NCBI GenBank assembly: GCA_964501265.1
Contig: CAZCSK010000026.1
Span: 1-32,883, forward strand
Origin: CAZCSK01 sp964501265
GTDB taxonomy: Bacteria; Actinomycetota; CADDZG01; JAHWKV01
Reading direction: 5' to 3'
DNA: 32,883 nt
The notes under the pieces were generated by a model that worked only from the letters and a program-made list of their open reading frames with translations, was not told the origin of the DNA and did not search any database. Shown here piece after piece: positions 17,224 to 23,852 of the stretch; position 1 is the stretch's first letter; each line of letters starts with the position of its first letter. The translations under genes were made by a program, and so were the position numbers.

Positions 17224-18159
17224 TTGGCAGACCTTTACCGGCGTCATCGCGACGGGTTGCTCAAGCGCGCACTTCGGCAGGTCCGCGATCCCGCCGCGGC
17301 CGAGGACGCCGTCCACGAAGCCCTGACTGACTTTCTTGAGAAGGTTGACCCAACGGGGATCGATAACCTGGGGGCCTATCTCGGCCGAATGGTTGACAAC
17401 AGGATTCGCCAAGAGCACCGAAAGGTGGGTCGGGAGGTTGCCCAGGAGGCCCTCCCGGAGGCGGGCGGCGCCTCCGATCTAAGCGACGACCTCGATGCTC
17501 ACGAGGGACGCCGCATCATTCAGGAATCGCTAGTCAGTTTGAAACCTCGCCAGCGTAAAGCGCTTCTGCTGGACTCCGAAAGTTTGAGCGTTCCCGAGAT
17601 TGCCAGAATTCTGGGAATGACGTCCCACAATTGCAGCGCATTGCTACATCGCGCTCGATGCAACCTGAGAAGGGAGGCATTCAAGAAGGGATTGCTCCCG
17701 GCTCTTGTCCCGATGCTGATCATGAGAACCCGGGCGCGTCTTCGCGATTGTCTCAACGTCCTCCGCCGACATGCCGAAGTTGGCGGGGCGGGCTTGCTCC
17801 AGGCAGTCGTGTTGGCCGCCATGGTCGCCGCACCTATCAGTTCGCCGGCTCTTCCTGGGGCCGAATTCCTCCCCGATGTCACCGTCGAACTTTTGTCTGA
17901 CAAGCAAATCGAAGCTCGCGCGACTGCCCTGGCAGGCAGTGTCCGAAACCGTTCGCCCGAATCGATCCGTCAGGCGACTTTATCGCCATCGCCGACGCTG
18001 AATGTCCAGATTCCTGGGAACCATGCTGGGATAGGACCCGGCAAAGAACGTGAATCCCCTGAACCTAGTCCTGAGGATCAGCTGATTGCTATGGTCCGTG
18101 ATCCAGGGTCGATCCCATTGCCTCGATGCGAAGGAAAGGCCTGCCCGAGCCTTCCTTAG
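17224..18159 (+). CDS. ECF-like RNA polymerase sigma factor with C-terminal membrane anchor
   Basis: A 311-residue protein with a sigma-70 region 2 at residues 3-70 (LYRRHRDGLLKRAL, AAAEDAVHEALTDFL, AYLGRMVDNRIRQEHRK) and region 4 at about 98-155 (LKPRQRKALLLDSESLSVPE, IARILGMTSHNCSALLHRAR). It then continues for over 150 residues, unusual for an ECF factor. A basic linker leads to one hydrophobic segment at about 187-207 (GAGLLQAVVLAAMVAAPIS) and a Pro/Ser-rich tail with two Cys (C302, C307), probably outside the membrane. No separate anti-sigma gene is nearby, so the tail may act as a built-in sensor or tether. The TTG start is the only reasonable in-frame choice; it lacks a Shine-Dalgarno sequence, so the exact start is uncertain. 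Confidence 0.8.
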   Translation: MADLYRRHRDGLLKRALRQVRDPAAAEDAVHEALTDFLEKVDPTGIDNLGAYLGRMVDNRIRQEHRKVGREVAQEALPEAGGASDLSDDLDAHEGRRIIQESLVSLKPRQRKALLLDSESLSVPEIARILGMTSHNCSALLHRARCNLRREAFKKGLLPALVPMLIMRTRARLRDCLNVLRRHAEVGGAGLLQAVVLAAMVAAPISSPALPGAEFLPDVTVELLSDKQIEARATALAGSVRNRSPESIRQATLSPSPTLNVQIPGNHAGIGPGKERESPEPSPEDQLIAMVRDPGSIPLPRCEGKACPSLP

Positions 18160-18191
18160 ACAAATTCTGCAACTTTTTTCGTGATTCTCGG

Positions 18192-18212
18192 CCCTTTCGT
18201 GCATCTAAAGGG
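18192..18212 (+). promoter_or_regulatory. Hairpin overlapping the ribosome site of the small secreted peptide
   Basis: CCCTTT (18192-18197) and AAAGGG (18207-18212) form a perfect 6-bp stem with a 9-base loop. The 3' arm contains the only Shine-Dalgarno-like sequence (AAAGGGG) before ATG 18215. Folding would hide it, which could limit translation. It lacks a T-run, so it is not a terminator. Confidence 0.35.
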
Positions 18213-18214
18213 GC

Positions 18215-18466
18215 ATGAAACTCTTTATCCGCTTCCTCCTCGTTGCCCTTATCAACGCTAGCGCTCTTTTGGTGCCCGAGAGAGTCTCTGCCGTGGAGAT
18301 GTGCGAGAGCGCTGGCTACGGGGTAGATGGCTACGATGCCACCTGGACCCAATGCTCGCCCTACCGGCCTTCCTCTACTACCTGCTACGACTTCTGGAAC
18401 ACGAACACCGCGACCGGGTACACCATCGGGATTTGGGGGACTGCCTGCTACCCTACCCAGCCTTAG
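18215..18466 (+). CDS. Small secreted protein with four Cys, unknown function
   Basis: An 83-residue protein I do not recognise. It has a typical Sec signal peptide: MKLFIRF, a hydrophobic core LLVALINASALLV, and a likely cleavage after VSA (about residue 26). The mature part of about 57 residues has four Cys (C30, C47, C57, C78) that could form two disulfides, and is rich in Tyr, Thr, Trp and Gly. It lies 55 bp after the sigma factor and 67 bp before the MauE-Tat-Cys gene on the same strand, so it is probably cotranscribed. It could be a secreted peptide effector or a partner of the Cys-rich protein. The Shine-Dalgarno-like AAAGGGG lies only one base from the ATG and within a hairpin. Confidence 0.7.
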   Translation: MKLFIRFLLVALINASALLVPERVSAVEMCESAGYGVDGYDATWTQCSPYRPSSTTCYDFWNTNTATGYTIGIWGTACYPTQP

Positions 18467-18533
18467 TGACCGAGGTGCGCCAGGAGCGCCGACCGCAAGA
18501 TATGTAGTCCAAATCGAATGATGGGAGGCGGGG

Positions 18534-20054
18534 ATGCTGCTCTTAGATACGACGGTCTTGCTTGTCGCAGGGATCTTCGGTTCCGCTGGTGCGATCAAAG
18601 TTCTGCGGCCAACGGTCACTGCGGAAGCGATGCGGCGTCTCGCCGAGAACCTGCCCGATCCGCTCAAAAGGCTGCACCCTAGCTTCGGCTACAGTTACAG
18701 TGCGCGTGCCCTAGGTTTTCTTGAAATAGCTGCTGCGCTACTCATGGTCGGGGTCGGAGGTCCCAATCTCAATGGCGTGGGAATTCTAGCAACGTCAGCA
18801 TTGAGCGTGGCCTTCGTGCCGCTCGTGGGTTTGGCGGTTCGGGCAAAGACGCCTTGCGGTTGTGCGGCGAGCAGAAAGGTTGCTACGCGTTTGGATCTTG
18901 TCAGATCCGTTATCCTCGCCTTCACTTCCGTTGGCCTTCTCGCCGCGGTCGCCCTTACGGATGTCCGCGTTTCCCCGATGCGGTGGTCAGCGGCTGGACT
19001 TGCGTCTTTGTTGCTGCTTGTCGCCGTCGCGAGTCTGTATCTACGACGCAGTCCTGCGGCGTTGGGATCCATGGTCGCGGACTTACCAGCCGCAGAGAGC
19101 GCACCAGCTCACCCCACGAGGAGAACCTTCCTTAGGGGGGTGGCGACCACAGCTGTCGGCACGTTCGTCGGCGTGGTCGGCTCACCGCTGAGTCGGGCAG
19201 CCGCGCTGAGCAACTTTGATTCGTCCCCCGATAGTTCGGCGTCCGTCCTGACCAGCCCCCCGCCGTTCCAACGTCTCCGACACTCATTCAAACCGATTCC
19301 GGTACAGTCCCTCTTGTCAGAAGGTCGACGTTCGCGAGCCATGGCTCGGCTTGCCGACTTGATCCCCGAAGTGGCCTCAAGCATTCGGACCGATCCACGT
19401 GGCCTTGCCGCTTACGAACTCGACAGCAGCATCCGAATGCTGTCGAGTATCAATGGCGTGGAACAGTTCGAGGACCATGACGTGAGCGGGCGAATACTTT
19501 ATCTTGATTGGGGATCTAATCTGCGCGTCTTCTACTCTCCCGATTTCTCGCCGGTCAGTGAACCGTCGGCGGGTGCGCTCATCAGAGAGGAGTGGATCAG
19601 TGTAACAAACTCAGGCAGGGTGTCGCGGCAGAGCGCCCTCAACGTGGCACCTTGTTATGAATGCGCTGGGGAAGCCGGGGAGTGCGGCGGTTGTGCGGCC
19701 TCGGTCGGCTGGTTCTGCGGGCAATGTGTTTATGCTGGCTTTCCAGGCGGTCTATTTTGCGCGGCCGCTGTTTGTGGTGGCGGACTCCTTGTTTGTCACG
19801 GCCTATGCGAAGACAACTACGAGGATTGCCAGGCTGAATGCGAATGCACCGAATTGCGGAGGAGCTGCGTCACCCAAAAAATCGGCTGCAACAAGGGCGG
19901 TTGCGACTGCCGATACATATCGTGGGAGGATTGCTACGACATCGAGACGGGTCAATACTGTGGCTGCTATAACCATCGCGATGTAGGTCCGTGCGAACCC
20001 GGATATTATGGATGCGGCTGTGGAAGTTGTCCGATCTGCGATAGTTGTGTCTGA
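18534..20054 (+). CDS. MauE-like redox membrane domain fused to a Tat-exported, halocin-C8-like Cys-rich protein
   Basis: A 506-residue chimera. Residues 1-175 form a MauE/DoxX-type membrane module of about five helices with the CGC motif (TPCGCAASR, about 107-115); MauE relatives support disulfide formation. Residues 194-224 are a textbook internal Tat signal: PTRRTFLRG (R196, R197), a Gly/Val/Thr hydrophobic stretch and a likely SRAAA cleavage site. Residues 225-372 are a middle domain I do not recognise. Residues 373-506 hold 26 Cys in 134 residues. The first part reads CYEC-x6-CGGC-x7-C-x13-C with GC at the fourth Cys and PGGLFC at the end, close to halocin C8 (GC-x7-C-x13-C, ending P-x2-GLSC), as I recall that peptide. 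GGGAGG lies five bases before the ATG. The halocin likeness and bacteriocin role are inference. Confidence 0.75.
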   Translation: MLLLDTTVLLVAGIFGSAGAIKVLRPTVTAEAMRRLAENLPDPLKRLHPSFGYSYSARALGFLEIAAALLMVGVGGPNLNGVGILATSALSVAFVPLVGLAVRAKTPCGCAASRKVATRLDLVRSVILAFTSVGLLAAVALTDVRVSPMRWSAAGLASLLLLVAVASLYLRRSPAALGSMVADLPAAESAPAHPTRRTFLRGVATTAVGTFVGVVGSPLSRAAALSNFDSSPDSSASVLTSPPPFQRLRHSFKPIPVQSLLSEGRRSRAMARLADLIPEVASSIRTDPRGLAAYELDSSIRMLSSINGVEQFEDHDVSGRILYLDWGSNLRVFYSPDFSPVSEPSAGALIREEWISVTNSGRVSRQSALNVAPCYECAGEAGECGGCAASVGWFCGQCVYAGFPGGLFCAAAVCGGGLLVCHGLCEDNYEDCQAECECTELRRSCVTQKIGCNKGGCDCRYISWEDCYDIETGQYCGCYNHRDVGPCEPGYYGCGCGSCPICDSCV

Positions 20055-20341
20055 TGCTACCGGCGAAAGCGCCGAAAGGGCGCAGAATCCAAATCTTGTC
20101 TGCGATTGTATTTTTCTGCTCTACGGCATCCATGCTGGGATCTCTCATCCTTGACTCCGTGCCTGCCTATACTCTCGGCCTCGCCACCTTCGCCACAATG
20201 GCATCGGCTGCCGCAATCTATTCGACCGCAGCCGCTCCTGGTCGAGCCTACGCTCATCAAGAACATAAGCTGTTCATAGCTGCCCTCGGTTTCTCCACCT
20301 TGCTGCTGATCGAAATCGGGCGTCTCGTGCTGCGGAGTTGA
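20054..20341 (+). CDS. Small three-helix membrane protein, coupled to the Cys-rich gene
   Basis: A 95-residue protein with no recognised family. It has a basic N-terminus (KAPKGRR), then three hydrophobic segments at about 13-33, 37-58 and 72-92. The ATG shares its A with the last base of the upstream TGA stop (TGATG), so it is translationally coupled to the MauE-Tat-Cys gene. A slightly longer frame exists but would start inside the upstream gene. Small membrane proteins encoded directly after a bacteriocin-like gene are often immunity or export helpers; that role is inferred from position only. It is convergent with the hlyC-type gene, 193 bp away, with no clear terminator between them. Confidence 0.7.
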   Translation: MLPAKAPKGRRIQILSAIVFFCSTASMLGSLILDSVPAYTLGLATFATMASAAAIYSTAAAPGRAYAHQEHKLFIAALGFSTLLLIEIGRLVLRS

Positions 20342-20534
20342 CATTTCCAACCAGAATGAGGTCGGCGAAGCGGACAGGATCAAACGTTGAGGGGGAAAGG
20401 CCATGCCGGACCGAGTAAAGATCGATCCTTGATACGGCCCTCTGCGATGGCAGTAGTCGCCTGGGGTAAACCTCTCGTCCAAAGAAGGTCGGAGACCGAG
20501 ATCAGACCGAAGGCACCAGAGACATCGGATACCC

Positions 20535-21782
20535 TCAGGCCGGATTCTGTCTGACGATCACCTTGTCGATCCGTCGGCCCTTGACGCGCTCCACTTCAAA
20601 CTCGACCCCCTGATGTTTCACGATGTCGCCCACCTCGGCGACCCGTCCAAGCGTTCCGCCAACGAGCCCACCCACGGAATCCCACTCTTCGTTAGGAAAC
20701 CGCATGCCGAGCAGCTCGTTGAGCGCATCGATCCCAAGTCGCGCGCTAACCCGAAGGGTGCCGTCGGCGTTTTCCACAACGCTAGGCTCCTCGCGATCGT
20801 ACTCGTCCGAGATTTCTCCAACGATCTCCTCGAGCAAATCTTCGAGGGTCGCAAGGCCCGCCGTTCCTCCGTACTCGTCAACGACGATCACCATATGGGC
20901 TTTGTTGTGCTGCATATCGCGTAGGAGTTCAGCTACCTTCTTCGTCTCAGGTACGAAGACTGCTTCTCGGGCAATGTCGGAAGCTACCCGTATCCGCGCC
21001 CGTGATCCACCATGAATCCTTTTGATGACGTCCTTCGCATATGCGATCCCAACGACGTTGTCGATGTTGCCGGACGTGACGGGAATCCTCGAGTAACCCT
21101 TTTTCATCGCCAGATCCAACACATCTTCCATGGTGGCCGCGCCATCGACGCACACCATGTCCGGCCGAGGGACCATCACTTCGCGCACAACTGTATCGGT
21201 GAATTCAAAGATCGAGTGGATCATCTCGCGCTCTTCAGCCTCGATAACATCCTCCGATTGTGCGAAGTCAAGCATGGATTTGATCTCCTCTTCAGAGGAA
21301 AGCGGCCCTCTCGGAAGCCCGCGGCCCGGCAGGATCAACAAGAACAAACGGCTTACCTGGAGGAGAACAAGTGCAAGGGGGCGCAGAGCCTGCCCAATCA
21401 CATAAACGGGCACCGCTGAGAAGATCAGAACACGATCTAGACGCTCAAGGACCCATGTTCGAGGGGCGATCTCTCCCAACTGGAACAAGACAAAACTCAC
21501 AACGAGAATCGAGATGAGTTCGGCAGCCGGCACTGTAGAGCGGACGATAAGACCGGTTACGAGAACCGCGGCCGAAACTTGCGAAAGTAGCATTACGAGT
21601 ACAGCGCTGGTCAGAAACGGGGGCGGGTCTTCGGCGATCTTGACCAGCAGGCGTCCCTGTTTGGGGTGGGTCCTTTCCAAGTCACGCGCTCGGCCCTTTG
21701 ACAGGCGGCTTATCGCGTTCACCCAGGTGGAGGAGATGAAGGAAAGGGCAATCGCGAGGACGGCCAGGAGCATTTGCGTCAA
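20535..21782 (-). CDS. CNNM/DUF21-CBS-CorC family protein (hlyC-type, ybeY neighbour)
   Basis: A 415-residue CorC/HlyC/CNNM membrane protein. It has an N-terminal DUF21 region of about four helices (residues 1 to about 170), a CBS pair (about 195-320: VREVMVPRPDMVCVD and VDEYGGTAGLATLEDLLEEIVGEI), and a C-terminal CorC_HlyC domain (about 335-412). The phoH-ybeY-hlyC order is the standard one in actinobacteria. The TTG start at 21782 shares TTGA with the ybeY stop; an ATG three codons later (21773) is an alternative. No Shine-Dalgarno sequence favours either. In related genomes era follows; here the cassette comes next on the opposite strand. Confidence 0.92.
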   Translation of the reverse strand: MTQMLLAVLAIALSFISSTWVNAISRLSKGRARDLERTHPKQGRLLVKIAEDPPPFLTSAVLVMLLSQVSAAVLVTGLIVRSTVPAAELISILVVSFVLFQLGEIAPRTWVLERLDRVLIFSAVPVYVIGQALRPLALVLLQVSRLFLLILPGRGLPRGPLSSEEEIKSMLDFAQSEDVIEAEEREMIHSIFEFTDTVVREVMVPRPDMVCVDGAATMEDVLDLAMKKGYSRIPVTSGNIDNVVGIAYAKDVIKRIHGGSRARIRVASDIAREAVFVPETKKVAELLRDMQHNKAHMVIVVDEYGGTAGLATLEDLLEEIVGEISDEYDREEPSVVENADGTLRVSARLGIDALNELLGMRFPNEEWDSVGGLVGGTLGRVAEVGDIVKHQGVEFEVERVKGRRIDKVIVRQNPA

Positions 21783-22261
21783 GTTGCGCTCGCGCCCGAT
21801 CTTCCCGTTATTTCGAACTCATATTTTCTCATCTGTCGAGCACTCTGCTCGCTCTCGTGATCAAAACCCAAGAGATGAAGGACGCCGTGGGCAACCAAGA
21901 GATCGAGTTCATCATCCAGGCCCTCGGGTTCGCTATTACGCGCAATCTCGGGGCACAACACGACTTCCCCTATCACTACAGGGGGGCGCTCAACGTCCCC
22001 GTCGCTGACTCGGGCGACGAATCCATCGACTGGAAACGAGAGGACGTCGGTGGGGCCGTCTTCTCCCATCCAAACCTTATTGAGACGAGCTATGCGCTTG
22101 CGGTCGACCAGCGTGATTGAAATCTCGCCCTCCACCCGTTGAGCGATAGCAGTACGCCGCGCAACATCAGCGATTCGACGCGAATCGACCCTCACGTCCT
22201 GCTCGTTGAGAACACTTATTTGGATATGCGAATCGTCGATTTGCGAACCCCTCGAAATCAA
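21779..22261 (-). CDS. ybeY: Endoribonuclease YbeY (16S rRNA maturation)
   Basis: A 160-residue YbeY, a zinc-dependent RNase involved in 16S rRNA 3'-end processing and ribosome quality control. The zinc motif H-G-x-L-H-L-x-G-x-D-H is present as HGVLHLLGFDHE with H125, H129 and H135. GPTDVLSFPVD is the second family signature. The TTG start at 22261 overlaps the phoH stop (TTGA) and no ATG is available near it. The stop in turn overlaps the TTG of the hlyC-type gene, so phoH, ybeY and hlyC are chained by four-base overlaps. Confidence 0.95.
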   Translation of the reverse strand: MISRGSQIDDSHIQISVLNEQDVRVDSRRIADVARRTAIAQRVEGEISITLVDRKRIARLNKVWMGEDGPTDVLSFPVDGFVARVSDGDVERPPVVIGEVVLCPEIARNSEPEGLDDELDLLVAHGVLHLLGFDHESEQSARQMRKYEFEITGRSGASAT

Positions 22262-23220
22262 CGGGTCGACTCTCCGAAAAGTCTGTACGCCTCTACTATT
22301 TGTTGGACGATCTTGTGGCGAACGACGTCTTTGGAGTCAAGATGGCAGAAGGCCACTCCCTCGATCCCCTTTAGGATTTCCTGGACCAGCATGAGGCCCG
22401 AGACCTGTCCCTTCGGAAGGTCAATCTGGGTCACGTCACCGGTGATTACGGCCCGCGACCCAAGGCCGAGTCGGGTCAGAAACATCTTCATTTGCTCGGC
22501 CGTTGTGTTTTGCGCTTCGTCGAGGATGATGAAGGAATCATTAAGACTCCGGCCCCTCATGAAAGCGAGCGGTGCTACTTCGATAGTGCCTCGCTCCATC
22601 GCGCGTTCGTAGGCCTCGGGTTCCAGCATTTCGTACAGCGCGTCGTAGAGCGGTTTCAAGTATGGATCGACCTTGGCGGCGATATCACCGGGCAAGAACC
22701 CCAAGCGTTCTCCCGCTTCGATTGCTGGGCGCGTCAGAATGATCCGTTGGACTTCTTTGTTTTGAAGCGCGTGGATGGCGGCCGCCACCGCAAGATACGT
22801 CTTGCCCGTGCCCGCAGGGCCAATCGCAAAAACGATCGTGTTCTTACGGATCCCGTCGACGTAGCGCTTCTGTCCGACGGTCTTGGCACGAATGATACGC
22901 GTGCGGGTCGCGAGGAGCGTATCGGTCAGCACTTGCGAGGGCCTGTCATTCCCGCTCTTCACCATGTCTATTGACCGACCAACCGAGTCCGCCGTTAGGA
23001 CGTGGCCGCGCCCCAACAACTCGATCAACTCATCGAACAGACGAGCGACACGCTTGGACTCGTCGGACGTGCCCGTGATGGTGATCTCGTTGCCGCGCAC
23101 AATGATGGACGAATCAAATCCACGCTCGACCAGTTTGAGGAGTTCGTCCCGAACTCCAACTAGACCCACCATCTCGTGGTCGGAGGGCACCAGAACTTTG
23201 ACTTCATTTATCTCGGCCAT
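22258..23220 (-). CDS. phoH: PhoH-like ATPase
   Basis: A 320-residue PhoH family protein, an RNA-related P-loop ATPase usually found beside ybeY. The N-terminal KH-like region has ITITGTSDESKRVARLFDEL. The Walker A motif is GPAGTGKT at residues 134-141 and Walker B is FIILDEAQNTT, followed by MKMFLTRLGLGSRAVITGD. The ATG at 23220 is chosen because MAEINEVKV fits the family start; a longer frame runs back into bldD. It starts 13 bp after the bldD stop, so the two are probably one transcript. No strong Shine-Dalgarno sequence is seen. Confidence 0.94.
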   Translation of the reverse strand: MAEINEVKVLVPSDHEMVGLVGVRDELLKLVERGFDSSIIVRGNEITITGTSDESKRVARLFDELIELLGRGHVLTADSVGRSIDMVKSGNDRPSQVLTDTLLATRTRIIRAKTVGQKRYVDGIRKNTIVFAIGPAGTGKTYLAVAAAIHALQNKEVQRIILTRPAIEAGERLGFLPGDIAAKVDPYLKPLYDALYEMLEPEAYERAMERGTIEVAPLAFMRGRSLNDSFIILDEAQNTTAEQMKMFLTRLGLGSRAVITGDVTQIDLPKGQVSGLMLVQEILKGIEGVAFCHLDSKDVVRHKIVQQIVEAYRLFGESTR

Positions 23221-23233
23221 CAAGGAACTTAGT

Positions 23234-23737
23234 TTAAGCCGTTGCCCTAACTCCCATTTGGTCGATCTTGGCCGTGAGCATCTCGACGGAAAGGTCAAGC
23301 ACACTCGCGATCGCCTTTAGGTCGTCGCCGCGGATGGTAAGCACTTTGCCGTTGAAATCGCCCCGCTGCATCTGCACAAGGTTCAGATAGCGGTGAATCA
23401 CACCTTTCTCGGGCCCAGCCACCAGATCGAGCCGTTGCAAGTCAATGCGGATCTTGTCCGGGGACGCCCCCGCCCCGGAGGCGGGCTCGGCCTCGTCCGG
23501 GTCTCTGGGAAGCAATTGGTCGACCGGCACATGGTAGAAGCGTGCGAGCCTTTGAAGGCGAGGCACGGAAATGCTGCGCTCGCCACGCTCGTAGGCACCG
23601 AGTACCGATGCTTTGAACTCAGATTCCGAAGCGGATTCGACCTGATGCAGCGACAGGCCCTTTTGGAGGCGTATATTGCGCAGCTTCTCGCCTACTAGGG
23701 TGGCATAACTCACTTTGGACGTTTCCTTCCTACTCAT
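23234..23737 (-). CDS. bldD: BldD-type transcription regulator with c-di-GMP signature
   Basis: A 167-residue BldD homologue. The N-terminal XRE helix-turn-helix (residues 10-75) reads VGEKLRNIRLQKGLSLHQVE and LGAYERGERSISVPRLQRLA, followed by FYHVPVDQLLP. The C-terminal domain carries the full RGD-x8-RxxD c-di-GMP-binding signature: R125-G-D, eight residues, then R136 and D139. In Streptomyces, a c-di-GMP tetramer links two BldD C-domains and drives repression of developmental genes. The start ATG 23737 fits the family; an in-frame extension upstream is unlikely. The leader holds a BldD-box core (23793-23801), suggesting autoregulation. It is placed between rsmE and phoH. Confidence 0.92.
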   Translation of the reverse strand: MSRKETSKVSYATLVGEKLRNIRLQKGLSLHQVESASESEFKASVLGAYERGERSISVPRLQRLARFYHVPVDQLLPRDPDEAEPASGAGASPDKIRIDLQRLDLVAGPEKGVIHRYLNLVQMQRGDFNGKVLTIRGDDLKAIASVLDLSVEMLTAKIDQMGVRATA

Positions 23738-23792
23738 AGGGTCTTCGGGAAAAAACTGGGAGATGGCCCAGGCACGTTTGCGCCCGGAAACC

Positions 23793-23801
23793 ACCCTGAG
23801 T
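23793..23801. promoter_or_regulatory. BldD-box core in the bldD leader
   Basis: ACCCTGAGT matches the central part ACNC(A/T)GNGT of the published Streptomyces BldD consensus at every fixed position and is palindromic in the same sense; the outer T and A of the full 15-bp consensus are not kept. It lies five bases downstream of a TAGAAT -10 candidate, over the expected transcription start, a position suited to repression by BldD itself. Confidence 0.6.
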
Positions 23802-23805
23802 GGCC

Positions 23806-23811
23806 ATTCTA
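23806..23811 (-). promoter_or_regulatory. Probable -10 element of bldD
   Basis: TAGAAT on the minus strand in the 115-bp gap between rsmE and bldD. The predicted start is near 23799, leaving a leader of about 60 bases. The -35 position reads CTTCCC, a poor match. The BldD-box core overlaps the predicted start. Confidence 0.4.
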
Positions 23812-23852
23812 CACAACCTTAGGCCGTTGGGAAGGGAAGTCGGCATTCTTTT

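Noticed and set aside
17186..17329. Short frame from ATG 17186 as the true start of the sigma factor via a frameshift
   Set aside because: It is out of frame with the sigma factor, lacks a ribosome site and its translation resembles nothing. The in-frame TTG gives a complete region 2.
20342..20534. Gene or terminator in the gap between the cassette and hlyC
   Set aside because: No frame with a plausible start and no stem with a T-run was found in these 193 bp.
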